Source: Falsiroseomonas ponticola (GTDB lineage: Bacteria; Pseudomonadota; Alphaproteobacteria; Acetobacterales; Acetobacteraceae). From it: DNA of 64,000 nt. The notes under the pieces are model-generated. The model was not told the origin of the DNA, searched no databases, and saw only the letters and a program-made list of their open reading frames with translations. The position numbers were made by a program, and so were the translations under genes. Location: assembly GCF_016805305.1 (NCBI RefSeq), contig NZ_JAERQN010000010.1:204581-268580 (forward strand), read 5' to 3'. Positions 42,463 to 49,355 of the stretch are shown piece by piece (position 1 is the first letter of the stretch; each line of letters opens with the position of its first letter).

Positions 42463-43365
42463 GTGACAGCAGCCCGACGCAACCTCGCCCTCGGGCTGTT
42501 CTTCGGCCTCACCGCGGCCATCACCTGGGGCAGCCAGGCGGTGGTGGCGCGGGCGGGGACGCTGGCGGGGTTCTCGCCGCTCGATCTGTCCGTGCTGCGC
42601 TTCGCCACGGCGGGGCTGATCCTGCTGCCCTTCGCCTGGCGCGGGCGGCATGCGCTGGCGCGGGTCGGGCCCTGGCGGCTGCTGGTGCTGGCCTGCTGCG
42701 GGGGCTTCGGCAATTCGCTGCTGTTCGGCGGCGGCGTGGTCTTCGCCCCGGCGACGCATGGCGGGACCATCGCGCCCATCACCGCGGCCGTGACGGGCGC
42801 GCTCTTCGCCATTCCCGCGCTGGGGGAGGTGCCGACGCGGGGGCGGGTGGTGGCGCTGGCGGGGCTGGCGCTGGGGCTGCTGCTGCTGGGCTGGGACGGG
42901 TTGCGGGGGGACCATCCCGGGGCCTGGCGGGGCGATATCCTGCTGTTCCTGGCGGGCGCCATCTGGGGCGGCTTCACGGTGCTGCTGCGGCGCTGGTCCA
43001 TCCCGGCCCTGCCGGCCACGGCGGCGATCTGCGCCATTTCCGCCCTGGTGGTGATCCCGCCCTGGGTCTTGCTCGGCTTCGGCGCGGTGCCGGACCTGTC
43101 CTGGCGGGACGCGGCGCTGCAGATGGGCGGGCAGGGGATCATGTCCTCCGTCATCGCCATCAGCCTCTATGCCAAGGCCACGGAATACCTGGGCGCCACG
43201 CGGGCGGCCTGCGTTTCGACCATGATGCCGGTGGCGGCGATCATCCTCTCCGTCACGCTGCTGGGCGAGAGCCTCGGCCCGCTGAAGGTCGCCGGCGTCG
43301 CGCTGGCGGTGGCGGCGATGCTGGGGGCGGTGCTGTTCACCGGGCGACGCGGCGCGGCGCGCTGA
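42463..43365 (+). CDS. DMT superfamily (EamA) transporter
   Basis: 300 aa from GTG 42463. Ten predicted helices in two EamA repeats: LFFGLTAAITWGSQAVVARA in the first and ILLFLAGAIWGGFTVLLRRW in the second, ending VAGVALAVAAMLGAVLF. The MMPVAAIILSVTLLGESLGP loop is typical. It is probably an inner-membrane exporter of a metabolite or amino acid, substrate unknown. It follows the MOSC gene by 31 bases and is convergent with the SDR gene. Confidence 0.88.
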   Translation: MTAARRNLALGLFFGLTAAITWGSQAVVARAGTLAGFSPLDLSVLRFATAGLILLPFAWRGRHALARVGPWRLLVLACCGGFGNSLLFGGGVVFAPATHGGTIAPITAAVTGALFAIPALGEVPTRGRVVALAGLALGLLLLGWDGLRGDHPGAWRGDILLFLAGAIWGGFTVLLRRWSIPALPATAAICAISALVVIPPWVLLGFGAVPDLSWRDAALQMGGQGIMSSVIAISLYAKATEYLGATRAACVSTMMPVAAIILSVTLLGESLGPLKVAGVALAVAAMLGAVLFTGRRGAAR

Positions 43366-43367
43366 GG

Positions 43368-44147
43368 CTAGATCGTCGGCACGGTGCCGCCATCGATCGC
43401 GTACTCCGCGCCATGGATCGCCGCGGCGCGGTCCGAGGCGAGGAAGGCGATCAGCTCCGCCACCTCCTCCAGCCTGGCGGGGCGGCCGATGGGGATGCCG
43501 CCCAGCGCCTCCAGGATCGCCTGCCGCGCCGCCTCCGGCGTGGTGCCGCCGCTGGCGGCCAGGCGCTCGACCAGGGCTTCCGACGCCTCGGTGTAGATCC
43601 AGCCGGGGGAGACGGTGTTCACCCGCACGCCCCTGGGCCCGACCTCCTTCGACAGCGCCTTGCTGTAGGTCGTCAGCGCGGCCTTGGCGGCGGCATAGGC
43701 CGTGGTGGAGTCGGGCAGCGGCACGCGGCGCTGGATCGAGCCGACATGGATCACGGCCCCCGAACCCCGGGCCGCCATCGACGGCACCAGCAGGCGGTCG
43801 AGACGCACGGCCGGCATCAGGTTGAGGTCGAGCTCGGCCCGCCAATGGTCATCCGTCAGCGCCGCGAAGCCGCCGCCGGGGGCGCCGGAGCCGCCGAGCA
43901 CATGGACCAGTACATCGACGCCGCCGAGGCGCTCCATCGCGGCCTCCGCCAGCGCCCGCGCGCCCTCCGCCGTCGTCAAATCCGCGGCCATGAACGCGGC
44001 GCCGGCGAGGTCCGCGGGCGGCTGGCGCGCCGCGGTCATCACGCGGGCGCCGGCGGCGAGGAAGCGGGCCACGGTGGCGCGGCCCGTTCCCTTGCTGCCG
44101 GCGGTGACCAGGATGCGGCGGCCCTCGAACTCGCGCCCCTCGGCCAT
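43368..44147 (-). CDS. short-chain dehydrogenase/reductase
   Basis: 259 aa from ATG 44147, overlapping the end of the NTF2-like gene by one base. Cofactor motif RILVTAGSKGTGRATVARFL; it has AG-SKGTG in place of the usual TGxxxGIG. Catalytic residues are in VIHVGSIQRRVPLPDSTTAY (Ser and Tyr) followed by AAAKAAL (Lys). The acidic residue ADLTT after the second strand and the AARQ context suggest NADP preference, uncertain. The family uses NAD(P)H on alcohols or ketones; the substrate is unknown. It is paired with an NTF2-like protein under a divergent HxlR regulator. Confidence 0.9.
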   Translation of the reverse strand: MAEGREFEGRRILVTAGSKGTGRATVARFLAAGARVMTAARQPPADLAGAAFMAADLTTAEGARALAEAAMERLGGVDVLVHVLGGSGAPGGGFAALTDDHWRAELDLNLMPAVRLDRLLVPSMAARGSGAVIHVGSIQRRVPLPDSTTAYAAAKAALTTYSKALSKEVGPRGVRVNTVSPGWIYTEASEALVERLAASGGTTPEAARQAILEALGGIPIGRPARLEEVAELIAFLASDRAAAIHGAEYAIDGGTVPTI

Positions 44148-44473
44148 CACGCGATCTCCAGCGCGGCGATGGCGTCGTCGCGGACCGTGAAGCGGAAGGT
44201 GAAGGCGATGGGGCTGCCCGGGAAATCGCCGCTGGTCAGGCCCTCCACGACGATCCCGCCGGCCTCCGCGTGCCAGCGCCGTGGCGTGAAGACGGCGCGG
44301 GCCGCGATGGTCGCGCCCGCGATCCAGGCGCGGATGGCGTCCCGCCCCGCATGGGTGCCGCCATCGTCCCGCACCACGGCATCCCGCGCGAAGGGGGCCA
44401 GCATGCCGGCCGCATCCAGCCTGGCATTGGCGGCGGCATAGGCGGCGATCGGGGGCGGCAGGGGTTGGGTCAT
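44147..44473 (-). CDS. NTF2/SnoaL-like small protein
   Basis: 108 aa, ATG 44473. It begins with helices (IAAYAAANARLDAAGMLAPF) followed by the FARDAVVRDDGGTHAGRDAI pattern and a beta-sheet ending in ITFTFRFTVRD-like strands, as in SnoaL/ketosteroid-isomerase-like folds. The acidic pocket typical of true isomerases is not obvious. It shares one base with the SDR gene, so the two are translated together. It is divergent from HxlR. Confidence 0.85.
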   Translation of the reverse strand: MTQPLPPPIAAYAAANARLDAAGMLAPFARDAVVRDDGGTHAGRDAIRAWIAGATIAARAVFTPRRWHAEAGGIVVEGLTSGDFPGSPIAFTFRFTVRDDAIAALEIA

Positions 44474-44527
44474 GGCCAGTCTCCGGCGTTGCTTGTGCCG
44501 CGGGAAAGCTCGGTCCAGGGTGCCGGC

Positions 44528-44893
44528 ATGACAAGAACGAACCAGGAAGTAAGGGACTTACCCGCCGGTGAGCGCCCGGCCTACACGGCCCAATCCGCGG
44601 CCGAGGGCGTGCAGGGCGTCATCCGGATGCTGGAGGGGCGATGGAAGCTCGTGATCCTGTTCCAGCTTTTCGGCGGGCAGGTGCGGCGCTTCTCGGAGCT
44701 GGAGCGGGCGATACCGGGCGTGTCGCAGAAGATGCTGATCCAGCAGTTGCGGCAGCTGGAGGCCGATGGGCTGGTGGCGCGGGTCGTCCACGCCCAGGTG
44801 CCGCCGAAGGTGGAGTATCACCTGACCGAATGGGGCCAGGCGCTCTGTCCCGCGCTGGACGGGCTGCTGCGCTGGGTGGAGGCGGCGCGGTAG
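44528..44893 (+). CDS. HxlR family transcriptional regulator
   Basis: 121 aa, ATG 44528. The winged helix core is diagnostic: MLEGRWKLVILFQLFGGQVR, FSELERAIPGVSQKMLIQQL, LEADGLVARVVHAQVPPKVE, YHLTEWGQALCPAL. HxlR regulators often sense aldehydes or redox state through a Cys; here the only Cys is in ALCPAL. It is divergent from the NTF2-SDR pair across 54 bases and likely regulates it. Confidence 0.92.
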   Translation: MTRTNQEVRDLPAGERPAYTAQSAAEGVQGVIRMLEGRWKLVILFQLFGGQVRRFSELERAIPGVSQKMLIQQLRQLEADGLVARVVHAQVPPKVEYHLTEWGQALCPALDGLLRWVEAAR

Positions 44894-44911
44894 GGGTGTG
44901 GCTTTTTAGTC

Positions 44912-44954
44912 GCTAACCCGATTTAGCCGATTATGCCGTTTATGCGGGTTTAGC
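44912..44954. repeat. imperfect inverted repeat in an AT-richer intergenic patch
   Basis: GCTAACCCG (44912-44920) faces CGGGTTTAGC (44945-44954) across 24 bases rich in A/T. A second TTTAGCC lies between them. It could be a terminator or operator for the HxlR gene; it is not a clean rho-independent signal. The interval 44955-45097 holds nothing else I can name. Confidence 0.35.
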
Positions 44955-45097
44955 ACCGTTTTCGCGGGGTGTGCCTGGGCGATGCACGCCCCGATCACCC
45001 TCCCGCCCTCGGGGGGAGTGCTTGAGCGGGCATGGGTGTGGCGCTTGATGGGGAGAACATAGCCCGAACGCGGCCGGTATTCCAGCATATTCGCGGG

Positions 45098-45247
45098 TCA
45101 GGGCGCCGGGCGGGGGGGCGTGCGGCAACGCCACCCGCATTCCCCACGAAGGTACCGCATGACCGGCCAGTCCCGGATGCGGGGCCACCCCGCGACCATG
45201 GCGATGATGGAAAGGCCGCCCACCACCAGCCAGTCGCGACGGTTCAA
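45098..45247 (-). CDS. possible 49-aa single-pass membrane peptide
   Basis: Starts at TTG 45247, 6 bases after the stop of the 72-aa gene on the same strand. It encodes a hydrophobic helix flanked by positive charge (NRRDWLVVGGLSIIAMVAGW) then a basic, Trp-rich tail with two Cys (GECGWRC). Amphipathic polarity and coupling to the upstream small gene argue for reality; the start codon is weak and no ribosome site is convincing. Unknown function. Confidence 0.35.
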   Translation of the reverse strand: MNRRDWLVVGGLSIIAMVAGWPRIRDWPVMRYLRGECGWRCRTPPRPAP

Positions 45248-45253
45248 GACTGC

Positions 45254-45472
45254 CTAGGGCTCCGGGTCCTGCCTGGCCCAGCGGGGCATGGCGCAGCCCA
45301 TCAGGGCGGCCATCCGGTCCCGCGCCAGAAGGCGTTCGCGGGTCAGGCGGCGGATCGCCGCCTCATCGGGCACGCCGCGCGACCGTTCGGCGGCGATCAG
45401 CCGCTCCAGATCCGCCAGGCGATCCACCAGGCGACCCATCAGGGTGCTGCCGGGCGGTAAGCTGCCGTCCAT
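45254..45472 (-). CDS. small uncharacterised helical protein (72 aa)
   Basis: ATG 45472 has a near-perfect ribosome site (AGGAGG, ten bases upstream), which is the best argument that it is a gene. The sequence is a long amphipathic helix (LMGRLVDRLADLERLIAAER, then AAIRRLTRERLLARDRMAAL), so it probably dimerises as a coiled coil. No signal or membrane segment. A 27-base inverted repeat 150 bases upstream may be its operator. Possibly a regulator or adaptor for the following membrane peptide; no family recognised. Confidence 0.6.
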   Translation of the reverse strand: MDGSLPPGSTLMGRLVDRLADLERLIAAERSRGVPDEAAIRRLTRERLLARDRMAALMGCAMPRWARQDPEP

Positions 45473-45666
45473 AGTCCCCAGACCTCCTCATGCCGTCGCT
45501 GCGCGGGGGCGCGGCGGTTCAGTGGGAGGCCCGACATCGCGGATGCCGGGGGGCAGCCCGCCAGAGGGGCCCGGGCCTCGGATGGAAGGCTGGACCCGGC
45601 CCGTGGCGATTTCAAGACTGTAATGCGACACGGTTGAGTGTTTTGTCGCAACGGTTTAGCCCCGGT
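45473..45666. promoter_or_regulatory. intergenic region with inverted repeat TGCGACA-N13-TGTCGCA
   Basis: 194 bases between the thioesterase stop and the 72-aa gene. The repeat arms 45624-45630 and 45644-45650 match perfectly, and the 13-base spacer is A/T rich. On the minus strand this region lies upstream of the 72-aa gene and probably carries its promoter and an operator. The nearby ACGGTTTAGC (45651-45660) echoes CGGGTTTAGC at 44945. Confidence 0.4.
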
Positions 45667-46089
45667 TCATCCCGTGCTCGAAAGTCGGGGCACCGCTGCC
45701 CAACTCGTGGTCACATGGGCGCAGGGCTCGGCCGCACCCTCCGCCCGCAGCGTCACCTCGCCATAGGAGAGCGTCCGCCCCTTCTTGATGACGCGCGCCT
45801 CCGCCAGCACGGCGCCGGGGGGCGGCGCGCGGAGGAAGGTGATGGAGAGGCTGGCGGTCAGGCTCTCATCCCGCCCCCCGGTCAGGGTCAGCAGCGCCGC
45901 CCACATCGCCACATCGGCCAGGCCCATCAGGGCGGGGCCGGAGACGGTGCCGCCGGGGCGGAGCAGGTCGTCGCGCTGCGGCAGGCGGAGCAGGGCGCGG
46001 CCGTCCCCGGCTTCCAGCACCTCCACCCCCCAGGCGCCGGCCAGCGGCACGCCGGTGCGGACGCGGGCGGTGAGGTCGGCGGGACTCAC
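45667..46089 (-). CDS. PaaI-type hotdog-fold thioesterase
   Basis: 140 aa from GTG 46089, overlapping the hutI stop (GTGA). Hotdog features: LLRPGGTVSGPALMGLADVA (usual GG...HGG region with the acid residue in LADVAM), then SLTASLSITFLRAPPPGAVL. It resembles PaaI/YdiI acyl-CoA thioesterases. Its translational coupling to hutI is odd, since histidine breakdown uses no CoA ester. It may act in detoxification or simply be a hitchhiker on the hut transcript. Confidence 0.85.
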   Translation of the reverse strand: MSPADLTARVRTGVPLAGAWGVEVLEAGDGRALLRLPQRDDLLRPGGTVSGPALMGLADVAMWAALLTLTGGRDESLTASLSITFLRAPPPGAVLAEARVIKKGRTLSYGEVTLRAEGAAEPCAHVTTSWAAVPRLSSTG

Positions 46090-47315
46090 TGGCCCACCAC
46101 GATGCGGCCGATACAGGGATTCCGACCCAGCCAGTAGCAGAGCTCGGCGGGGCGGTTGATGGCGAAGAGGGAGAGGTCGCAGCGCAGCCCCGGCGCCAGC
46201 GCGCCCCGATCCGGGAGGCCGAGCGCGGCGGCGGCATGGGTGGTGACGCCGGCCAGGGCTTCGGCCACCGTCAGGCGGAACAGGGTGCAGCCGAGGTTCA
46301 GCATCAGCAGCAGGTTGGGGGAGGGGCAGGAGCCCGGGTTGCAATCCGTCGCCAGCGCCATGCGAAGCCCCGCCGCGCGCATCGCCGCGATGTCCGGCAG
46401 GTGGGTTTCGCGGATGAAGTAGTAGGCGCCGGGCAGCAGCACGCCGACCGTGCCGGCGCGGGCCATGGCTTCGATGCCCGTCGCGCTTGCGTATTCGATG
46501 TGGTCGGCGGAGAGCGCGCCGAACCGCGCGGCCAAGCCCGCGCCGGCATCGTCGCGCAGCTGGTCGGCATGGAGCTTCACGGGCAGGCCCAGCGCGCGCG
46601 CGGCGAGGAACACCGCCTCCGTCTCCGCCGGCGTGAAGCCGATGGCGCTGTCGGTGAAGGCGTCCACCGCATCGGCGATGCCCTCCGCCGCGATGGCGGG
46701 GAGGATGGCGTCCGCGACATGGCGGGCGAAATCGGCGCGGTGTCCCTGGTACTCCGGCGGCACGGCATGGGCGGCGAGCAGCGTCGTCGTCACGGCGACG
46801 TCGCGCCGGCGGCCCAGCGCCCTGGCGGCGCGGAGCATCCGTGCCTCCGTCTCCAGGTCGAGGCCGTAGCCGGACTTGATCTCGACGGTGGTGACGCCCT
46901 GCGCCAGCAATTCGTCGAGGCGCGGCAGGGCGCTGTCGATCAGCGCCTGCTCCGTCGCCGCGCGCGTGGCGCGGACGGTGGAGAGGATGCCGCCGCCGGC
47001 TTTCGCGATTTCCTCGTAGCTCGCGCCCTCCAGCCGCATCTCGAATTCCCGGGCGCGGTCGCCGGCGAAGACGAGGTGGGTGTGGCAGTCGATCAGCCCG
47101 GGCAGGATCCAGGCGCCGTCGCAGCGCGTGACGCTGGCAGCGGAGGAAGGAAGGTCCGCGCGGCGGCCGACCCAGGCGATGCGTCCATCCTTGGACGCGA
47201 TGGCGCCATCCTCGATGATGCCGAGCGGGTCGTCGCCGCGTGGCATCGTCGCGCCACCGGCGCGCGGGATCATGGTGGCGAGGTTGGCGTCCAGCCAGAC
47301 GCGGTCGAAGCTCAT
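46086..47315 (-). CDS. hutI: imidazolonepropionase
   Basis: 409 aa from ATG 47315, overlapping the hutH stop (ATGA). It is an amidohydrolase with the metal pair in GLIDCHTHLVFAGDRAREFE, TTVEIKSGYGLDLETEARML, KLHADQLRDDAGAGLAARFG and ATDCNPGSCPSPNLLLMLNL, all diagnostic of HutI. It hydrolyses 4-imidazolone-5-propionate to N-formimino-L-glutamate, the third step of histidine degradation. Confidence 0.96.
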   Translation of the reverse strand: MSFDRVWLDANLATMIPRAGGATMPRGDDPLGIIEDGAIASKDGRIAWVGRRADLPSSAASVTRCDGAWILPGLIDCHTHLVFAGDRAREFEMRLEGASYEEIAKAGGGILSTVRATRAATEQALIDSALPRLDELLAQGVTTVEIKSGYGLDLETEARMLRAARALGRRRDVAVTTTLLAAHAVPPEYQGHRADFARHVADAILPAIAAEGIADAVDAFTDSAIGFTPAETEAVFLAARALGLPVKLHADQLRDDAGAGLAARFGALSADHIEYASATGIEAMARAGTVGVLLPGAYYFIRETHLPDIAAMRAAGLRMALATDCNPGSCPSPNLLLMLNLGCTLFRLTVAEALAGVTTHAAAALGLPDRGALAPGLRCDLSLFAINRPAELCYWLGRNPCIGRIVVGQ

Positions 47316-48814
47316 GCGGGAAGGTCCACCAGCGAGGCGAAGGCGCCATGCTGCACCAGGCGCTTCACCGCCGCCATGTCGGGGGCCATGAAGCGGTCGC
47401 CATCCCAGGTCGCTGCCACGCCGCGCACCAGCCCCTTGGCCTGCTCGATGGCGGCGGAGGAGCGGAGCGGCGCGTGGAAATCGAGGCCCTGGGCCGCGCA
47501 GAGCAGTTCGATGGCGAGGATGGTGGCGAGGTTGTCCGCCATCTCCGCGAGCCGCAGCGCGGCGTTGGTCGCCATGCTGACATGGTCTTCCTGGTTGGCG
47601 CTGGTGGGCAGGCTGTCCACGCTGCGCGGCGTGGCGAGCGCCCGGTTCTCCGCCACCAGCGCGGCCGCGGTGACCTGGGCGATCATGAAGCCGGAATTGA
47701 TGCCGCCCTCGGCGACGAGGAAGGCGGGCAGGCCGGACAGCACGGGATCGACCAGCAGCGCGATGCGGCGTTCGCTGATGGCGCCGATCTCCGCGATGGC
47801 GAGCGCGATGGTGTCGGCGGCGAAGGCGACGGGCTCCGCATGGAAATTGCCGCCGGACAGCACATCGCCCTCCGCGGTGACGAGGGGGTTGTCGGTGACG
47901 GCGTTCGCTTCGCGGACGAGGACCGCGGCGGCGTTGTCCAGCAGGTCGAGGCAGGCGCCGGCGACCTGGGGCTGGCAGCGCAGGCAATAGGGGTCCTGCA
48001 CGCGGCTGTCGCCTTCCCGGTGGCTGTCGCGGATGGCGCTGCCTTCCATCAGCGCGCGCAGCGTGGCGGCGGCACGGATCTGGCCGGGCTGGCCGCGCAG
48101 CGCATGGATGCGCGGGTCGAAGGGCGTGTCCGAACCCCGCGCGGCATCCACCGACATGGCGCCGGCCATCAGCGCGGTGCGCAGAAGGTCCTGCGCCGCG
48201 AAGAGCCCGGCCAGCGCGATGGCGGTGGAGACCTGGGTGCCGTTCAGCAGCGCGAGCCCTTCCTTCGGGCCGAGTTCCAGCGGCGCGACATTGGCCAGCG
48301 CCAGGGCCTGGGTGCCGTCCAGCACCTGGTCGCCCTGGAAGGCCTCGCCTTCGCCGATCAGCACCAGCGACATGTGGGCGAGCGGCGCCAGGTCGCCGGA
48401 GGCGCCGACCGAGCCCTTGGCGGGGATGGCCGGGAGGACATCATGGGCGAGGAGGGCCAGCAGGCTGTCCACGACAGCGGGCCGCACGCCGGAGGCGCCG
48501 CGCGCCAGGGACATGGCCTTGAGCGCCAGGATGAGGCGCACGACGGGGGCGGGCAGGAAGGCGCCGGTGCCGGCGGCGTGGCTGCGCAGCAGGTTGAGCT
48601 GCAGCCTGGCCAGCCGGTCCGGCGGGATGCGGGTGGAGGCGAGTTTCCCGAAGCCGGTGTTGACGCCGTACAGCGCCTCCCCGGTCTGCAGCCGGCGCGC
48701 CAGCGCATCGGCGGAGGCCTGGGTGACGGCGCGCCAGCCGGGGGCGAGTTCGGCGGGGCCGCCCTGCATGAGGGCGCGGAGCTGGGGAAGGGTGGCGGCG
48801 CCGGGTGTGATCAC
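47312..48814 (-). CDS. hutH: histidine ammonia-lyase
   Basis: 500 aa, ATG 48814. The MIO cofactor is formed from Ala138-Ser139-Gly140 in KGSVGASGDLAPLAHMS. YGVNTGFGKLAST (the catalytic Tyr region), LLNGTQVSTAIAL, QDPYCLRCQPQVAGACLDLL and the SANQEDHVSMATNAALRL signature are all present. It deaminates histidine to urocanate, the first step. It begins the hutH-hutI-thioesterase operon. The divergent 148-aa gene starts 92 bases away across an inverted repeat. Confidence 0.97.
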   Translation of the reverse strand: MITPGAATLPQLRALMQGGPAELAPGWRAVTQASADALARRLQTGEALYGVNTGFGKLASTRIPPDRLARLQLNLLRSHAAGTGAFLPAPVVRLILALKAMSLARGASGVRPAVVDSLLALLAHDVLPAIPAKGSVGASGDLAPLAHMSLVLIGEGEAFQGDQVLDGTQALALANVAPLELGPKEGLALLNGTQVSTAIALAGLFAAQDLLRTALMAGAMSVDAARGSDTPFDPRIHALRGQPGQIRAAATLRALMEGSAIRDSHREGDSRVQDPYCLRCQPQVAGACLDLLDNAAAVLVREANAVTDNPLVTAEGDVLSGGNFHAEPVAFAADTIALAIAEIGAISERRIALLVDPVLSGLPAFLVAEGGINSGFMIAQVTAAALVAENRALATPRSVDSLPTSANQEDHVSMATNAALRLAEMADNLATILAIELLCAAQGLDFHAPLRSSAAIEQAKGLVRGVAATWDGDRFMAPDMAAVKRLVQHGAFASLVDLPA

Positions 48815-48844
48815 GGGTGGAGCCCTTCAGGAATGCACGTTATG

Positions 48845-48864
48845 GTTGCAGTTCTTGGTGCAAC
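48845..48864. promoter_or_regulatory. inverted repeat between hutH and the divergent 148-aa gene
   Basis: GTTGCA at 48845-48850 and TGCAAC at 48859-48864, spacer 8 bases; perfect arms. It lies 31 bases upstream of the hutH ATG and 43 upstream of the GTG of the other gene. It differs from the palindrome at 51071, so it may bind a different regulator. Confidence 0.4.
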
Positions 48865-48906
48865 TCGCCTAGAAGGCGGGGCAGTCACGAGCGGTGGAGG
48901 CGGTGC

Positions 48907-49353
48907 GTGCCGGCGCATATGGGTCTGGGCGACCTGGTGAAGGTGCCCTTCGCGTTCCTGGCCATCAATCTGAGCCCGCGCCAGCATGCGCGGCGCGCGC
49001 GGCAGAACGGCATCATCACGCCGGCCGCCATCTGGCATGCCTTCACGCAGCGGCGGGCGCGGCGAGAGCGCAGCTTCACCACCTATGCGACCTGGCGGGC
49101 GCGGATGGATGACTATGATCCGCTGCTGCAGGCCAACCAGGGGCCGCATGGCCTGAACGTGGTCGCCCAGGCCGAATGGAACCTCTATCTGGCGCCGGGC
49201 ACCGCCTTCGATGGGCTGATCAACACCATCTTCGCCAATAATCCCGGCCTGACGGTGACGCTGATCGTCCACAAATCCGACATGAACCGGCTGAAGCGGA
49301 TCGAGGCGCAGCCGGCGGGCGGCCAGGTCGCGATCCTCTGGAGCGACGCCTAG
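48907..49353 (+). CDS. uncharacterised protein nested in the hut cluster (148 aa)
   Basis: Start chosen at GTG 48907, six bases after GGAGG; an ATG at 48919 is an alternative. The N-terminus carries a mildly hydrophobic stretch (LGDLVKVPFAFLAINLS). Then comes a basic region rich in Arg (RQHARRARQNGIITP, QRRARRERSFTTYATWRARM). The rest is beta/alpha with NVVAQAEWNLYLAPGTAFDG and LTVTLIVHKSDMNRLKRIEA. No family recognised. It is divergent from hutH and convergent with hutU (2 bases apart), so it interrupts the operon. Confidence 0.65.
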   Translation: MPAHMGLGDLVKVPFAFLAINLSPRQHARRARQNGIITPAAIWHAFTQRRARRERSFTTYATWRARMDDYDPLLQANQGPHGLNVVAQAEWNLYLAPGTAFDGLINTIFANNPGLTVTLIVHKSDMNRLKRIEAQPAGGQVAILWSDA

Positions 49354-49355
49354 GC

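Noticed and set aside
43368..44534. Fusion of the SDR and NTF2-like proteins in one 388-codon frame
   Set aside because: The SDR frame extends upstream only by chance; the NTF2-like protein is in a different frame with its own start and a one-base overlap.
45032..45460. 142-codon plus-strand frame opposite the 72-aa gene
   Set aside because: No ribosome site, compositional bias, and the minus-strand gene has a strong ribosome site.
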